DNA of 64,000 nt from Phytohabitans aurantiacus (GCF_027923225.1 NZ_BSDI01000027.1:22310-86309); one strand, 5' to 3'. Counted from the first letter of the stretch, positions 9,052 to 17,317 are shown. Numbers and translations: made by a program. Notes: generated by a model from the letters alone, not told the origin.

Positions 9052-9090
9052 CGTCACGTCTCCTCGCAAGCCGCCATGCCCGTGGAGCCT

Positions 9091-9116
9091 GGGGCGCCAC
9101 CTCGCGGTGGCGCCCC
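9091..9116. terminator. Hairpin terminator after DoxX-like gene
   Basis: GGGGCGCCACC and GGTGGCGCCCC form a perfect 11-bp stem with a 4-nt loop between the DoxX-like gene and the DsbA-like gene, both on the minus strand. There is no U tract in that direction, which is common in high-GC actinobacteria. Confidence 0.7.
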
Positions 9117-9149
9117 ATTTCGACCACAAGTGATCGGTTGGTTGGATGC

Positions 9150-9704
9150 TCAGTGGAGCCAGGTCTCGCGCTTGACGATGGGTAGCTTGGTCCAGTACTT
9201 GCCGAGGCCGAGGGTGTTGCCGGCGCCGACCAGGGCCAGTCCGGCCAGGACGCCGGCGAAGATGAGGTGTTCGTCCATGAAGGGGTTGTTCTCCGGGGGC
9301 AGGACGACGGTCCACATCATCACGTACAGGATGGCGCCGGCGACGGCGGCGATGCGCACGCCGATACCGAGCAGCAGTGCGATACCGATGCCGGCCAGGC
9401 CGATCATGAACAGCCAGTCTGCCCAGGCGTCGCCTGCGATGTTGTGGTAGAAGTCCTGGAACGGGCCGGCGGCCGCGTTGCCGAGGAATCCCTTGGTGGG
9501 CGACCCGCCGTCGATCCAGGCGTTCTGCTCGGGGGTCGCGTAGCCGAGACCGAAGGTCTTGTCCAGGAACGCCCACAGGAAGGTCCAGCCCAGGGCGATG
9601 CGCACGCCGGCCCAGACGTACCGGGCGGCCTTCTGCGCGGTGGTCTCGGCCGTGACCGCCGGAGCGGTCTTCGGGGTCGTGGGCCGCTCAGCCATCGCGG
9701 TCAT
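9150..9704 (-). CDS. DoxX-family membrane protein
   Basis: A 184-residue integral membrane protein with about four hydrophobic segments and the LGWTFLWAFLDKTFGLGY motif typical of DoxX/DoxD-like proteins. Relatives include a quinone oxidoreductase subunit and redox-linked membrane proteins; the reaction here is unknown. The ATG is 8 nt after AAAGGA. Upstream lies a pair of DevR-type boxes (9805 and 9828), supporting hypoxic induction. It is separated from the downstream thiol-redox pair by a terminator. Confidence 0.8.
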   Translation of the reverse strand: MTAMAERPTTPKTAPAVTAETTAQKAARYVWAGVRIALGWTFLWAFLDKTFGLGYATPEQNAWIDGGSPTKGFLGNAAAGPFQDFYHNIAGDAWADWLFMIGLAGIGIALLLGIGVRIAAVAGAILYVMMWTVVLPPENNPFMDEHLIFAGVLAGLALVGAGNTLGLGKYWTKLPIVKRETWLH

Positions 9705-9804
9705 GGTGTCACATCCTTTCTCGGTGTCCCGCTCGTTCGGCGGGCCTACCTACATTCCACGCCCTGGCCCTGCGAAGAGGCAGGGGCGGCGGTCCCCAGC
9801 GAGC

Positions 9805-9841
9805 GGGACCAAAGGCCCCACCGGCGCGGGACCTACTGTGG
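9805..9841. promoter_or_regulatory. Tandem DevR/DosR-type boxes upstream of DoxX-like gene
   Basis: GGGACCAAAGGCCC at 9805-9818 is followed 23 bp further by GGGACCTACTGTGG at 9828-9841, a strong box and a half box on the same face of the helix. They lie 100-140 bp upstream of the minus-strand DoxX-like start and overlap the 3' end of the Acg-like gene. Confidence 0.75.
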
Positions 9842-10819
9842 ACGGTTGATGACCTCGATGGCGTCGTCCGGGGTTCGGCGCGGCGCGGGCGGCAGGTCGC
9901 CGGTGTCCGGGCCGATGCCGACACGAACGACCAGGTACGGTTCGCCGACGCCGCCGAGCAGATCCCGCATGAGCGTGCGTGGCCAGGCCAGCTCGATCGT
10001 GTCCGAAAGCGGTGCAGCGGACAGCCCTTCCAGTACTGCGGTGAGCAGCAGCGCGGACAGCGCCTCGCCAGCGCGTAGCCAGGAGATCGGCGTGTCGTCA
10101 GGGCCGAACAGCACCGCGTAGGCGGCACCGCGGTCGTTGCCGGTACCGGGATCCAAGCCGGTGTCGTCGCCGGGTGCGTGGTCACGTACGGGCACGCGCC
10201 GCGGTGCGGGCCGTACGGCCGTCGCCGGCGGCACGCCGTCGCCTGACCACTGTGGACGGTGGGTCCAGCGGTGCAACTCGGCTCGGTACGCCGGGTCGTC
10301 CAACTCGTCTTCGGCGGCGCGAGCGGTCGCCACGGCCAGCATCGGCATCTGGCCTGGACGGACCTCGTGCAGGAACGCGCCCTCGGCCTCGACCGCTGCG
10401 CGCAGGGATCGGATCGAGGACTCTCTGACCGGTTCCTCGGCGAACCCGCGCCGGTCCGTCCGCCGGAATGGGATGGCCCCGTTGAGTGCGATCTGGCCCG
10501 GGTCGGGCTGCTGCTCGCCGGTGATCCGGACGCGGGCGAGAAGGTTTGGGTTGTCCACATCGGGGAAGCGGGTGACCGCCGTGCGGTAGCCGGCCGCTGC
10601 CAGCGCAACCCTGGCGTGGTGCAGCGCGGCCCCGCAACTGAGGGTCAGCAACCGGCCGTCCGGATCTGACGCGGCGAGCTGCCGCTCACGGTCGGCGTAC
10701 AGGTCGAGCGCGTCGGCGGAGACCCGCCAGCGCCACGGCTGGGTGTTGAAGACCGAAGGGGCGCGCAGCGCCCGCTGCGCCGCCTCGGCAAGCGGCTCGA
10801 TGAGGGTGTGCGTGGTCAT
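9833..10819 (-). CDS. Acg-type nitroreductase-fold protein (copy 1)
   Basis: A 328-residue Acg-family protein: a duplicated nitroreductase fold that binds FMN, known from DosR-controlled mycobacterial genes such as Rv2032 (acg). The N-terminal APSVFNTQPWRW signature is diagnostic. Mycobacterial Acg sequesters FMN behind a lid and may not be a true nitroreductase, so no reaction is asserted. No Shine-Dalgarno sequence precedes the ATG, and the box at 10857-10870 is centred about 44 bp upstream, which would suit a leaderless transcript. Two other copies in the window (33.6 and 38.4 kb) have exactly the same length. Confidence 0.88.
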   Translation of the reverse strand: MTTHTLIEPLAEAAQRALRAPSVFNTQPWRWRVSADALDLYADRERQLAASDPDGRLLTLSCGAALHHARVALAAAGYRTAVTRFPDVDNPNLLARVRITGEQQPDPGQIALNGAIPFRRTDRRGFAEEPVRESSIRSLRAAVEAEGAFLHEVRPGQMPMLAVATARAAEDELDDPAYRAELHRWTHRPQWSGDGVPPATAVRPAPRRVPVRDHAPGDDTGLDPGTGNDRGAAYAVLFGPDDTPISWLRAGEALSALLLTAVLEGLSAAPLSDTIELAWPRTLMRDLLGGVGEPYLVVRVGIGPDTGDLPPAPRRTPDDAIEVINRPQ

Positions 10820-10856
10820 GAGGCCAACCCTGCGCCGCGTGCGTGGCGCGGGGGCA

Positions 10857-10870
10857 GGGCCATAGGTCCT
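10857..10870. promoter_or_regulatory. DevR/DosR-type box upstream of Acg copy 1
   Basis: GGGCCATAGGTCCT, read on the minus strand as AGGACCTATGGCCC, sits about 44 bp before the Acg-like start and abuts the stop codon of the hsp20 gene. The spacing suits an activator overlapping the -35 region. Confidence 0.75.
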
Positions 10871-11277
10871 CAGTACCCAGGCACCTGGCCATCAACGGCG
10901 ACCGGCACCCGGCGGCTGATCGGTGGCGTGGGCCGCACCTTGGCCGAAATCTCCAGCACCCCGCTGCGGTACCGGGCCGTCACGCTGCTGTCGTCGGTAC
11001 GGGCAGGCAGTGCGACCGTGCGGGTGAAGGCGCCGTACCGGAACTCCGAGCCGTCGCGCGGATGCAGGTTGAACCGTTCTACGTCGATCTTCAAGGTGCC
11101 GTCGTAGACGGACACGCTGACCTGCTTGATCGGGTCGACACCCGGCAACTCCGCGCGCACGACGTACCGGCCGCCGTCGGCGTACTCCTCGATCGAGATG
11201 TCGTGCCCGCGCACGGCTCGGAGGGTGTCTTCCAGCGGCAGTAGCCGGTGCCGCATCCGGTCCAGGAGGTGCGTCAT
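10870..11277 (-). CDS. Hsp20/alpha-crystallin family chaperone (copy 1)
   Basis: A 135-residue small heat-shock protein with an alpha-crystallin domain: the RYVVRAELPGVDP beta-strand motif, the GVLEI strand late in the domain and a short PISRRVPV tail. These ATP-independent holdases prevent protein aggregation; the DosR-controlled relative in mycobacteria is HspX/Acr. The start is the ATG at 11277. A very long upstream-extended frame antisense to the CBS-BON gene is an artefact. It is divergent from CBS-BON, with a shared box at 11335. Confidence 0.9.
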   Translation of the reverse strand: MTHLLDRMRHRLLPLEDTLRAVRGHDISIEEYADGGRYVVRAELPGVDPIKQVSVSVYDGTLKIDVERFNLHPRDGSEFRYGAFTRTVALPARTDDSSVTARYRSGVLEISAKVRPTPPISRRVPVAVDGQVPGY

Positions 11278-11334
11278 ACCCCGATGGCACCGCGCCGGCG
11301 GCGCCCAAGCCAGGGTCGCCTGCCCGGCGGGTGC

Positions 11335-11348
11335 GGGACCTGTGGCCC
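11335..11348. promoter_or_regulatory. DevR/DosR-type box in divergent hsp20/CBS-BON region
   Basis: GGGACCTGTGGCCC lies between divergent hsp20 and CBS-BON genes. A degenerate copy (GGGTCGCCTGCCC) begins 22 bp before it at 11313. The main box is centred about 68 bp from the CBS-BON ATG and 64 bp from the hsp20 ATG. Confidence 0.75.
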
Positions 11349-11409
11349 TGCCCTCGCCTGCCGTTCGGGGTTTGTGATGGATCCAGGAGATTGGGAAGGA
11401 GTACCTGCG

Positions 11410-12111
11410 ATGAGGAAGCTGACGGTGAGCGACGTCATGACGGTGAACGTCGCGACAGTCCGGGAGGACACCGACTATCGGAGCATCGTCGACATGCTCG
11501 CCGACCGAGGGATCAGCGCGGTGCCCGTGCTGGACAGGGACGGGCGGGTGGCCGGCGTCGTCTCCGAAGCCGACCTGCTTTACAAGATCGAGTTTGCGGG
11601 AGCCCGCGAGCAGCGCCGGATCTTCCCTGGCCGGCACCGTACGGCCCGGGACAAGGGCGATGGACGGGTGGCGCGGGACTTCATGAGCGCGCCCGCGGTC
11701 ACCACGGACCGCGCGACCACGGTGGCGGCTGCCGCCCGGCTGATGGCCGAACGAAGGGTCAAGCGCCTGCCCGTGGTCGACGCCGACGGCCGGCTCATTG
11801 GCATCGTGTCCCGTGCAGACCTGCTGAAGGTGCACCTGCGCCCGGATGAGCAGTTGCGGCAGGACGTCATCGAGAACGTGCTCGCTCGTACGCTCTGGAT
11901 CGAACCGGGGCGGGTGCTGGTGGAGGTCAAGGACGGCGTCGTCACCCTGAGGGGTCGCCTGGACCGCCGGACACTTGTGGAGATGGCGGTGCGGCTGACG
12001 GCGGCGGTGCCAGGAGTGGTCGAGGTCGCCGACGGGCTCACCTACGAGATGGACGACTCCGACATAGCCCTGTCCAACTGGTACCGGTCGCACCCGTTCA
12101 GCGCGACGTGA
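11410..12111 (+). CDS. CBS-BON protein (copy 1)
   Basis: A 233-residue protein with two CBS motifs (about residues 8-65 and 93-150, each ending in an SEADLL or SRADLL strand) followed by a BON domain (about 165-220, VEVKDGVVTLRGRL). CBS pairs sense adenine nucleotides and BON domains often contact membranes or other surfaces. A GGGAAGGAG ribosome binding site precedes the ATG. A close paralogue lies at 59.6 kb. The stop codon overlaps a DevR-type box of the devR promoter. Confidence 0.88.
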   Translation: MRKLTVSDVMTVNVATVREDTDYRSIVDMLADRGISAVPVLDRDGRVAGVVSEADLLYKIEFAGAREQRRIFPGRHRTARDKGDGRVARDFMSAPAVTTDRATTVAAAARLMAERRVKRLPVVDADGRLIGIVSRADLLKVHLRPDEQLRQDVIENVLARTLWIEPGRVLVEVKDGVVTLRGRLDRRTLVEMAVRLTAAVPGVVEVADGLTYEMDDSDIALSNWYRSHPFSAT

Positions 12112-12143
12112 CCTTCGGCCCTGGACACCCGGACGCAGGTCCC
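12108..12143 (+). promoter_or_regulatory. Tandem DevR boxes in devR promoter
   Basis: GTGACCTTCGGCCC (12108-12121) and CGGACGCAGGTCCC (12130-12143) are spaced exactly 22 bp apart. The second is centred 42.5 bp before the GTG start of devR, and a TACAAA -10-like hexamer at 12167-12172 sits between them and the start. This is the architecture expected for DevR autoregulation, and it places the transcription start at or next to the GTG codon. Confidence 0.75.
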
Positions 12144-12178
12144 TGTGCCGGACCAGCCAGGCAGGGTACAAAGAAGGA

Positions 12179-12820
12179 GTGATTAAGGTCTTTCTCCTCG
12201 ACGACCACGAGGTGGTACGTCGCGGGCTGCGCGAGTTGCTGGAGCGTGAGGGCGACATCGAGGTGGTGGGGGAGTCGGGGTCGGCGCCGGAGGCCGCCCG
12301 GCGTATCCCCGCGCTGCGGCCGGATGTGGCGATCCTCGACGGGCGGCTGCCAGACGGCAGCGGCATCGACGTGTGTCGCGACGTGCGGGCCGTCGACCCG
12401 TCGATCAAGGGCCTGATCCTGACCTCATACGAGGACGACGAGGCACTGTTCGCGGCGATCATGGCTGGCGCGGCGGGGTACGTGCTGAAGCAGATCCGCG
12501 GCACCGACCTGGTCGACGCGGTGCGGCGGGTCGCGGCGGGCCAGTCGCTGCTGGACCCGGCGGTCACGCAGCGGGTGCTGGAGCGGATCCGGCACGGCGT
12601 GGACGAGCCGCACGAGCTGAAGTCGCTGACCGAGCAGGAGCGGCGGATCCTGGAGTACGTGGCCGAGGGGCTGACCAACCGTGAGATCGCCGGGAAGATG
12701 TTCCTGGCCGAGAAGACGGTGAAGAACTACGTGTCGAGCCTGCTGGCCAAGCTCGGTTTGGAGCGCCGCACCCAGGCGGCCGTGCTCGCCACCCGCCTGC
12801 TGGGCGAACACCGCAGTTAG
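12179..12820 (+). CDS. devR: DevR/DosR-type hypoxia response regulator
   Basis: A 213-residue NarL/LuxR-type response regulator. The receiver domain has the phosphoacceptor Asp54 (AILDGRLPDG), T82 and K104; a LuxR helix-turn-helix lies at about 148-205. Residues K179, K182 and N183 in the recognition helix (AEKTVKNYV) are the DNA-contact residues known for mycobacterial DosR, at the same numbering, so it probably reads the same type of box. The start is GTG at 12179. The GGAG immediately before it overlaps the codon, so translation may be leaderless. It lies tail to tail with the kinase gene (4-bp overlap) instead of in the usual devRS operon. Confidence 0.95.
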   Translation: MIKVFLLDDHEVVRRGLRELLEREGDIEVVGESGSAPEAARRIPALRPDVAILDGRLPDGSGIDVCRDVRAVDPSIKGLILTSYEDDEALFAAIMAGAAGYVLKQIRGTDLVDAVRRVAAGQSLLDPAVTQRVLERIRHGVDEPHELKSLTEQERRILEYVAEGLTNREIAGKMFLAEKTVKNYVSSLLAKLGLERRTQAAVLATRLLGEHRS

Positions 12821-14517
12821 ATGGGCGCGGACCAGCTGATGTCGGTGCCGGTTGGCTCGGCGCGGGACACCCGGAACGCGCCGCCGTACCTGGCAGCTCG
12901 TTCGCGCAGGTTGACCAGACCACCACGAGCCTGATCGCCGTCGGTGCCGACGCCGTCGTCGATGATGTGCACGGAGAGTTGCCCCTCACCGACTTCGACG
13001 GTGACTCGCACGCAGGTCGCCTGGGCGTGACGGGCCGCGTTGGACAGCGCCTCGCGGATCACCGCCGCCAGATCCGGACGCATATTGTCCGGTACCGCGC
13101 TGTCGATTGGTCCTACCAGCCGCAGCTCCGGTCGGAAGCCGAGCGGGCCGGCGGCCTCGGCCACGAGGTCGCGGATCTCGGAGCGCAGGGCGGCGCTCGC
13201 CGGCGTGCGCAGCTCGAAGATCGCGGCCCGGATGTCGCGGATGGTGGTGTCGAGGTCGTCGACCGCTCCCGCGATCCGCTGGCTTATCTCGGGCTTGACC
13301 GCGAGCTGTGCGGCAGTCTGTAGATGCAGGCCGGTGGCGAACAGCCGCTGGATCACCACGTCGTGCAGGTCGCGGGCGATCCGTTCGCGGTCTTCGAGCA
13401 CGACCAGCTGCTCGCGTTCGTCCTGGGCGCGGGCGCGCTCCAGCGCCAGAGCGGCCTGGCCGGCGAAGGTGCGCAGCATCGCGAGGTCGTCCGGCTGTGC
13501 GGCCTGGCCGGCGGGCTGCGCCACCACCAGCAGGCCGTGCAGGACGTCGTCGGCCTCCAGCGGGGTGACCACTGCCGGCCCGGTGGCCACCGGTACCGGC
13601 CAGGCGGCGGCCTTGCCGAGGTCGGCGAACTCGACATGCCCCGCGCCCGAGAGCGCCGCCGCGAAAGCGGTCTCGCCCACCGGCAGCACGGTGCCAGCGA
13701 GAGTGGGCTGCCCGTCGGCGGCGTCACACACCTCGACCGTGAGCTCGCCGGCATCCTCGTCGGCCAGCAGTACGAGAGCGAGCTGCGCCGCCGCGACTTC
13801 CCGGGCGCGGCGGGCTACGAGTGTCAGGGCGCTGGTGCGGTTGACCTGGCCGAGCAGCACGTTGGTGATCTCCGCGGTGGCGCTGAGCCACTGGCCGCGG
13901 CGGTTCGCGGTGGCGTACAGGCGGGCGTTGTCCACCGCGACGCCGGCCGCCGCCGCGAGGGCGACCGCGATCTGTTCGTCGTCGTCGGTGAACTCGGCCG
14001 CGCCCTGCTTCTCGGCGAGGTAGAGGTTGCCGAAGATCTGGTCGCGAGTACGGATCGGGGTGCCCAGGAAACTGTGCATCGGAGGATGGTGCGGCGGAAA
14101 GCCGTACGAGCGGGGATGTTTGGTGATGTCGGGCATCCGCAGCGGCCGGGGGTCTTCGATCAACAGACCGAGCACGCCGCGCCCATGCGGCAGGTCGCCG
14201 ATCTTGGCGTGCAGCTCCGGCGGGATACCGTGCGTGATGAACTCGGCCAGCGTGCGGTCGGGACCGATCACGCCCAGGGCGCCATACCGGGCCCCGACCA
14301 GCGCGCACGCGGCCTCGACGATGCGGCTGAGCACCGAGCGCAGCTCCAGGTCGCCGCCGATCGCCACCACGGCACCGAGCAACGCGCGCAGCCGTTCGCG
14401 GCTGGCAACGACGTCACCGATCCGGTCGAGCAACTCCTGGAGCAGCTCGTCCAGAGCCGCCCGGGACAGCGGGCTGAGTCCTAGCGAGGACCACGACTCG
14501 TCATCACGGCCAGACAC
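12817..14517 (-). CDS. devS: DevS/DosT-type heme-GAF sensor histidine kinase
   Basis: A 566-residue cytoplasmic kinase with GAF-A (about 50-205), GAF-B (about 225-365), an HisKA_3 dimerisation region with phosphoacceptor H385 (ARDLHDVVIQRLF) and a HATPase domain (NAARHA, DDGVG, GLVNLRERA). In GAF-A, H144 of HPPM and Y166 of NLY are 22 residues apart, as are the proximal heme ligand H149 and distal Y171 of mycobacterial DevS. Heme-based sensing of O2, NO or CO is therefore likely. It presumably phosphorylates the convergent devR product. Confidence 0.93.
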   Translation of the reverse strand: MSGRDDESWSSLGLSPLSRAALDELLQELLDRIGDVVASRERLRALLGAVVAIGGDLELRSVLSRIVEAACALVGARYGALGVIGPDRTLAEFITHGIPPELHAKIGDLPHGRGVLGLLIEDPRPLRMPDITKHPRSYGFPPHHPPMHSFLGTPIRTRDQIFGNLYLAEKQGAAEFTDDDEQIAVALAAAAGVAVDNARLYATANRRGQWLSATAEITNVLLGQVNRTSALTLVARRAREVAAAQLALVLLADEDAGELTVEVCDAADGQPTLAGTVLPVGETAFAAALSGAGHVEFADLGKAAAWPVPVATGPAVVTPLEADDVLHGLLVVAQPAGQAAQPDDLAMLRTFAGQAALALERARAQDEREQLVVLEDRERIARDLHDVVIQRLFATGLHLQTAAQLAVKPEISQRIAGAVDDLDTTIRDIRAAIFELRTPASAALRSEIRDLVAEAAGPLGFRPELRLVGPIDSAVPDNMRPDLAAVIREALSNAARHAQATCVRVTVEVGEGQLSVHIIDDGVGTDGDQARGGLVNLRERAARYGGAFRVSRAEPTGTDISWSAPI

Positions 14518-14677
14518 GCCCTGATGCTACGCGCCGGGTCACGGAGCTGTCACCGACCGACCGAACGACCGCTACGGGGCAGTCGGCGTGGTGAAGCAAG
14601 GACTGGCACACCGAGCCGAGCAGCAGGCCGGCGAAGCCGCCGCGACCGCGGGCGCCGACGACCACGAGCTGCGCCAT
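14504..14677 (-). pseudogene. C-terminal fragment of a universal stress protein
   Basis: The minus strand reads LVVVGARGRGGFAGLLLGSV and then a HADCPVAVVR strand: the ATP loop and last strand of a UspA domain, with nothing of the first hundred residues. It lies between the kinase start and the ferredoxin oxidoreductase operon and overlaps the kinase start. It is best read as a decayed Usp gene. Confidence 0.7.
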
Positions 14678-14696
14678 GACCGGGAGAAGTGATCGC

Positions 14697-16316
14697 TCAC
14701 GGCTCCTCGGGCACCAGATCGATGGCGCCGGCGGGGCACTCGGTGACGCAGATGCCGCAGCCCTTGCAGTACTCGAGGTCGATCGCGTACCGCCGGCCCG
14801 GTCCCAGTTTGATCACCGCGTTGTCGGGGCACACGCCGTAGCAGTTGTCGCACTCGAAGCAGTTGCCGCAGGACAGGCAGCGCCGAGCCTCGAACAGTGC
14901 GGTGTCCTCGTCGAGCCCCCCGACCACCTCGTCGAAGGTGGACGTGCGGCGCGCCGCGTCGAGCCGTGGCCGGACGGTCGCCGGCGCGTCGCTGTAGTAC
15001 CAGGTGTTCAGGCGCTCGAACGCCGCGCGCGGGGGACGCGCGGGCGACTGGTACGGGCGTCCCCGCAGCCAGGCGTCGATGTATCGAGCGGCCCGTTTGC
15101 CGTGCCCGACGGCGGTGGTGACGGTGCGCTCCGAGGGGACCATGTCGCCGCCGGCGAAGACGCCCGGCACCCCGGTCATCATGTCGGCGCCGACCTGGAC
15201 CACGCCACTGTCCACGCGCACGCCCGCCAGACCGTCCACGATGGACCGGTCGACGTCCTGGCCGATGGCCAGGACCATCGAGTCGGCGGGCAGTTCCTCG
15301 AATTCACCGGTGGGCTGAGGAAAGCCGGTCTCGTCGAGGCGCATCTTTTCGACGGTGACGGTCCCGTTCCCGGCGGCCGTGATGGTGGTGAGCCAGTGCA
15401 TCCGCACGCCCTCCTCCTCGGCCTCGGTGACCTCGAACGGCTGGGCGGGCATCCGCTGGCGGGTGCGCCGGTAGACCACCACCGCGTCGGTGGCGCCCAG
15501 CCGCCGGGCGGTGCGCGCGACATCCATCGCGGTGTTCCCGCCGCCGTAGACGACGACCCGCCGCCCGAGCAGGGGCGGCTCGTCCTCGGCCACGCCGCGC
15601 AGCACGCCGAGCGCGTCGAGGATGCGTGCGGAGTCACCGGCCGGGATGTCGGTGCGCCGGGACAGTTGCGCGCCGATCGCCAGGAACACCGCGTCGAAGT
15701 CGGCGAGCGCCGCCGCGGCGTCGGTCACGGGAGTCTCCGGCTCGAAGGTGACGCCCATCGCGAGGATCCGGTCGATTTCCGCGTCGAGCACGTCGCGACC
15801 GAGGCGGTATGCCGGGATGCCGTACCGCATCATCCCGCCCGGCCGGCGACCGGCGTCCCGGACCGTCACCTCGTGACCGGCCAGCCGCAGGTGGTACGCG
15901 GCGGCGAGTCCGGACGGCCCGGCGCCGACGACCAGCACCCGCTTTCCGGTTGGCGCGGCGGTGACCGGCACGGTCCAGCCCTGCCGGATGGCCTCGTCGC
16001 CGAGGAACCGCTCGACGGCGTTGATGCCGACCGCCTCGTCGAGCTTGCCGCGGTTGCAGGCGGTCTGGCACGGGTGGTAACAAACCCGTCCCATGATGGC
16101 GGGGAACGGGTTGTCGCGCATCAGCTCGCGCCACGCCCGCTCGTAGTGGCCGTCCTCGGCCTCGTACAGCCAGCGCTGCACGTTCTCCCCGGCGGGACAG
16201 GCGTCGTTGCAGGGCGGCAGCTTGTCGGCGTACACCGGGCGCTCGGTACGCCATGCGCCAGTGTGGTTGGCGAGGCTGGAGCCGACCTCGAGGGTGATGG
16301 CGAAGGGCCGTTCCAT
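14697..16316 (-). CDS. GltD-type NAD(P)H oxidoreductase fused to 2[4Fe-4S] ferredoxin
   Basis: A 539-residue flavoprotein. The N-terminal Fe-S region has CNDACPAGEN and CYHPCQTACNRG motifs. An FAD Rossmann motif (VVGAGPSGLAAAYH) and an NAD(P) motif (VVYGGGNTAMDVAR) follow, and the last about 70 residues are a two-cluster ferredoxin (CLSCGNCFECDNCYGVCP, CKGCGICVTECP) like the delta subunit of 2-oxoacid oxidoreductases. It follows por beta by 2 bp, and no separate delta subunit is present. I infer that it carries electrons between the oxidoreductase and NAD(P)H. It is not a glutamate synthase: no large subunit is nearby. Confidence 0.88.
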   Translation of the reverse strand: MERPFAITLEVGSSLANHTGAWRTERPVYADKLPPCNDACPAGENVQRWLYEAEDGHYERAWRELMRDNPFPAIMGRVCYHPCQTACNRGKLDEAVGINAVERFLGDEAIRQGWTVPVTAAPTGKRVLVVGAGPSGLAAAYHLRLAGHEVTVRDAGRRPGGMMRYGIPAYRLGRDVLDAEIDRILAMGVTFEPETPVTDAAAALADFDAVFLAIGAQLSRRTDIPAGDSARILDALGVLRGVAEDEPPLLGRRVVVYGGGNTAMDVARTARRLGATDAVVVYRRTRQRMPAQPFEVTEAEEEGVRMHWLTTITAAGNGTVTVEKMRLDETGFPQPTGEFEELPADSMVLAIGQDVDRSIVDGLAGVRVDSGVVQVGADMMTGVPGVFAGGDMVPSERTVTTAVGHGKRAARYIDAWLRGRPYQSPARPPRAAFERLNTWYYSDAPATVRPRLDAARRTSTFDEVVGGLDEDTALFEARRCLSCGNCFECDNCYGVCPDNAVIKLGPGRRYAIDLEYCKGCGICVTECPAGAIDLVPEEP

Positions 16317-16318
16317 GG

Positions 16319-17317
16319 CTACCCCTCCCCGGAGAGCAGGTGGAATCGTTCGATGTTGTGGTCGGCCGCGGCCTGGATGCGGTCGATGACGTCGGCGCGG
16401 CGCTCCGGCTCGAACAGGTGCCGGAACCGTGCCTGGAGCCGCAGATACTCCTCGACCGGGACGTGCCGGCGGATCGGCGTGCTCGCGGTCAACACCCCGT
16501 CCTCGGCTTCGAAGACCGGGAAGATCCCGCTCTGGGTCGCGAGCCTGGCGATCGCCACGGTCTGCCCCGCGGTGCTGCCCCAGCCCAGCGGGCACGGCAC
16601 GAGAACGTGCAGGTAACGCGCGCCGTGCAGGGCCATTGCCCGCTCCACTTTGTACTCCAGATCGCGCAGGTCCGCGATCGTGGCGGTGGCGACGTACGGG
16701 ATCTCGTGCGCCATCGCGATCAGCGGCGCGCTCTTGCCCTGCCCGAACACGTTGCCCGGCTCGGGCCCGACGGCCTGGGTGGTGCTCGTGCGGGCGGCCG
16801 GCGGGGTGGCGCCGGAGCGCTGCACGCCGGTGTTCATGTAGCCCTGATTGTCGTAGCAGACGTACAGCACGTCGTCGCCGCGCTCGAACATGCCGGACAG
16901 GGCGCCGAATCCGATGTCGACGGTGCCACCGTCGCCGCCCTGGCCGAGCACCCGGATGTCGGTGCGGCTCTGGGCCTTCAGCGCGGCGGCCACGCCGCTG
17001 GCGACCGCGGGCGCGTTGCCGAACAGGGAGTGCAGCCACGGCACCCGCCACGACGTCTCCGGGTATGGGGTGGAGAAGACCTCCAGGCACCCGGTGGCGT
17101 TGACGGTGACCAGCCGCCCCTTCGAGGCGCGCATCGCCGCGTCCAGCACGTACCGTGCCGCGAGTGCCTCGCCGCAGCCCTGGCAGGCCCGGTGCCCGGA
17201 TGTCAGGGAGTTGGTGCGGGTGGGGTCGGACTGCACGGCCCGCAGGTCGGCGGGCAGCAGCCGGTTGCCGACCGCGAAGCTGCCGGTCTGGTAGAACTTC
17301 ACCCTCGTCGGTGTCAT
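16319..17317 (-). CDS. 2-oxoacid:ferredoxin oxidoreductase beta subunit
   Basis: A 332-residue thiamine diphosphate-binding beta subunit. Visible features are an N-terminal CQGCGE cluster ligand pair and the TPP signature GDGGTVDIGFGALSGM followed by YDNQGYMNTG. With the alpha and gamma subunits it would oxidatively decarboxylate pyruvate or a related 2-oxoacid to an acyl-CoA, reducing ferredoxin. The YMNTG motif and the gamma-alpha-beta order are typical of the pyruvate-type four-subunit class, but the substrate is not proven. Its start overlaps the alpha stop as ATGA. Confidence 0.9.
   Translation of the reverse strand: MTPTRVKFYQTGSFAVGNRLLPADLRAVQSDPTRTNSLTSGHRACQGCGEALAARYVLDAAMRASKGRLVTVNATGCLEVFSTPYPETSWRVPWLHSLFGNAPAVASGVAAALKAQSRTDIRVLGQGGDGGTVDIGFGALSGMFERGDDVLYVCYDNQGYMNTGVQRSGATPPAARTSTTQAVGPEPGNVFGQGKSAPLIAMAHEIPYVATATIADLRDLEYKVERAMALHGARYLHVLVPCPLGWGSTAGQTVAIARLATQSGIFPVFEAEDGVLTASTPIRRHVPVEEYLRLQARFRHLFEPERRADVIDRIQAAADHNIERFHLLSGEG

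Noticed and set aside
10870..12678. A 602-codon minus-strand open frame antisense to CBS-BON and devR
   Set aside because: Only its last 135 codons are real (Hsp20). The rest is the shadow of plus-strand genes; the family N-terminus begins at 11277.
14697..16316. Glutamate synthase small subunit (gltD)
   Set aside because: No glutamate synthase large subunit is nearby, the gene is coupled to por beta, and it carries an extra ferredoxin domain.
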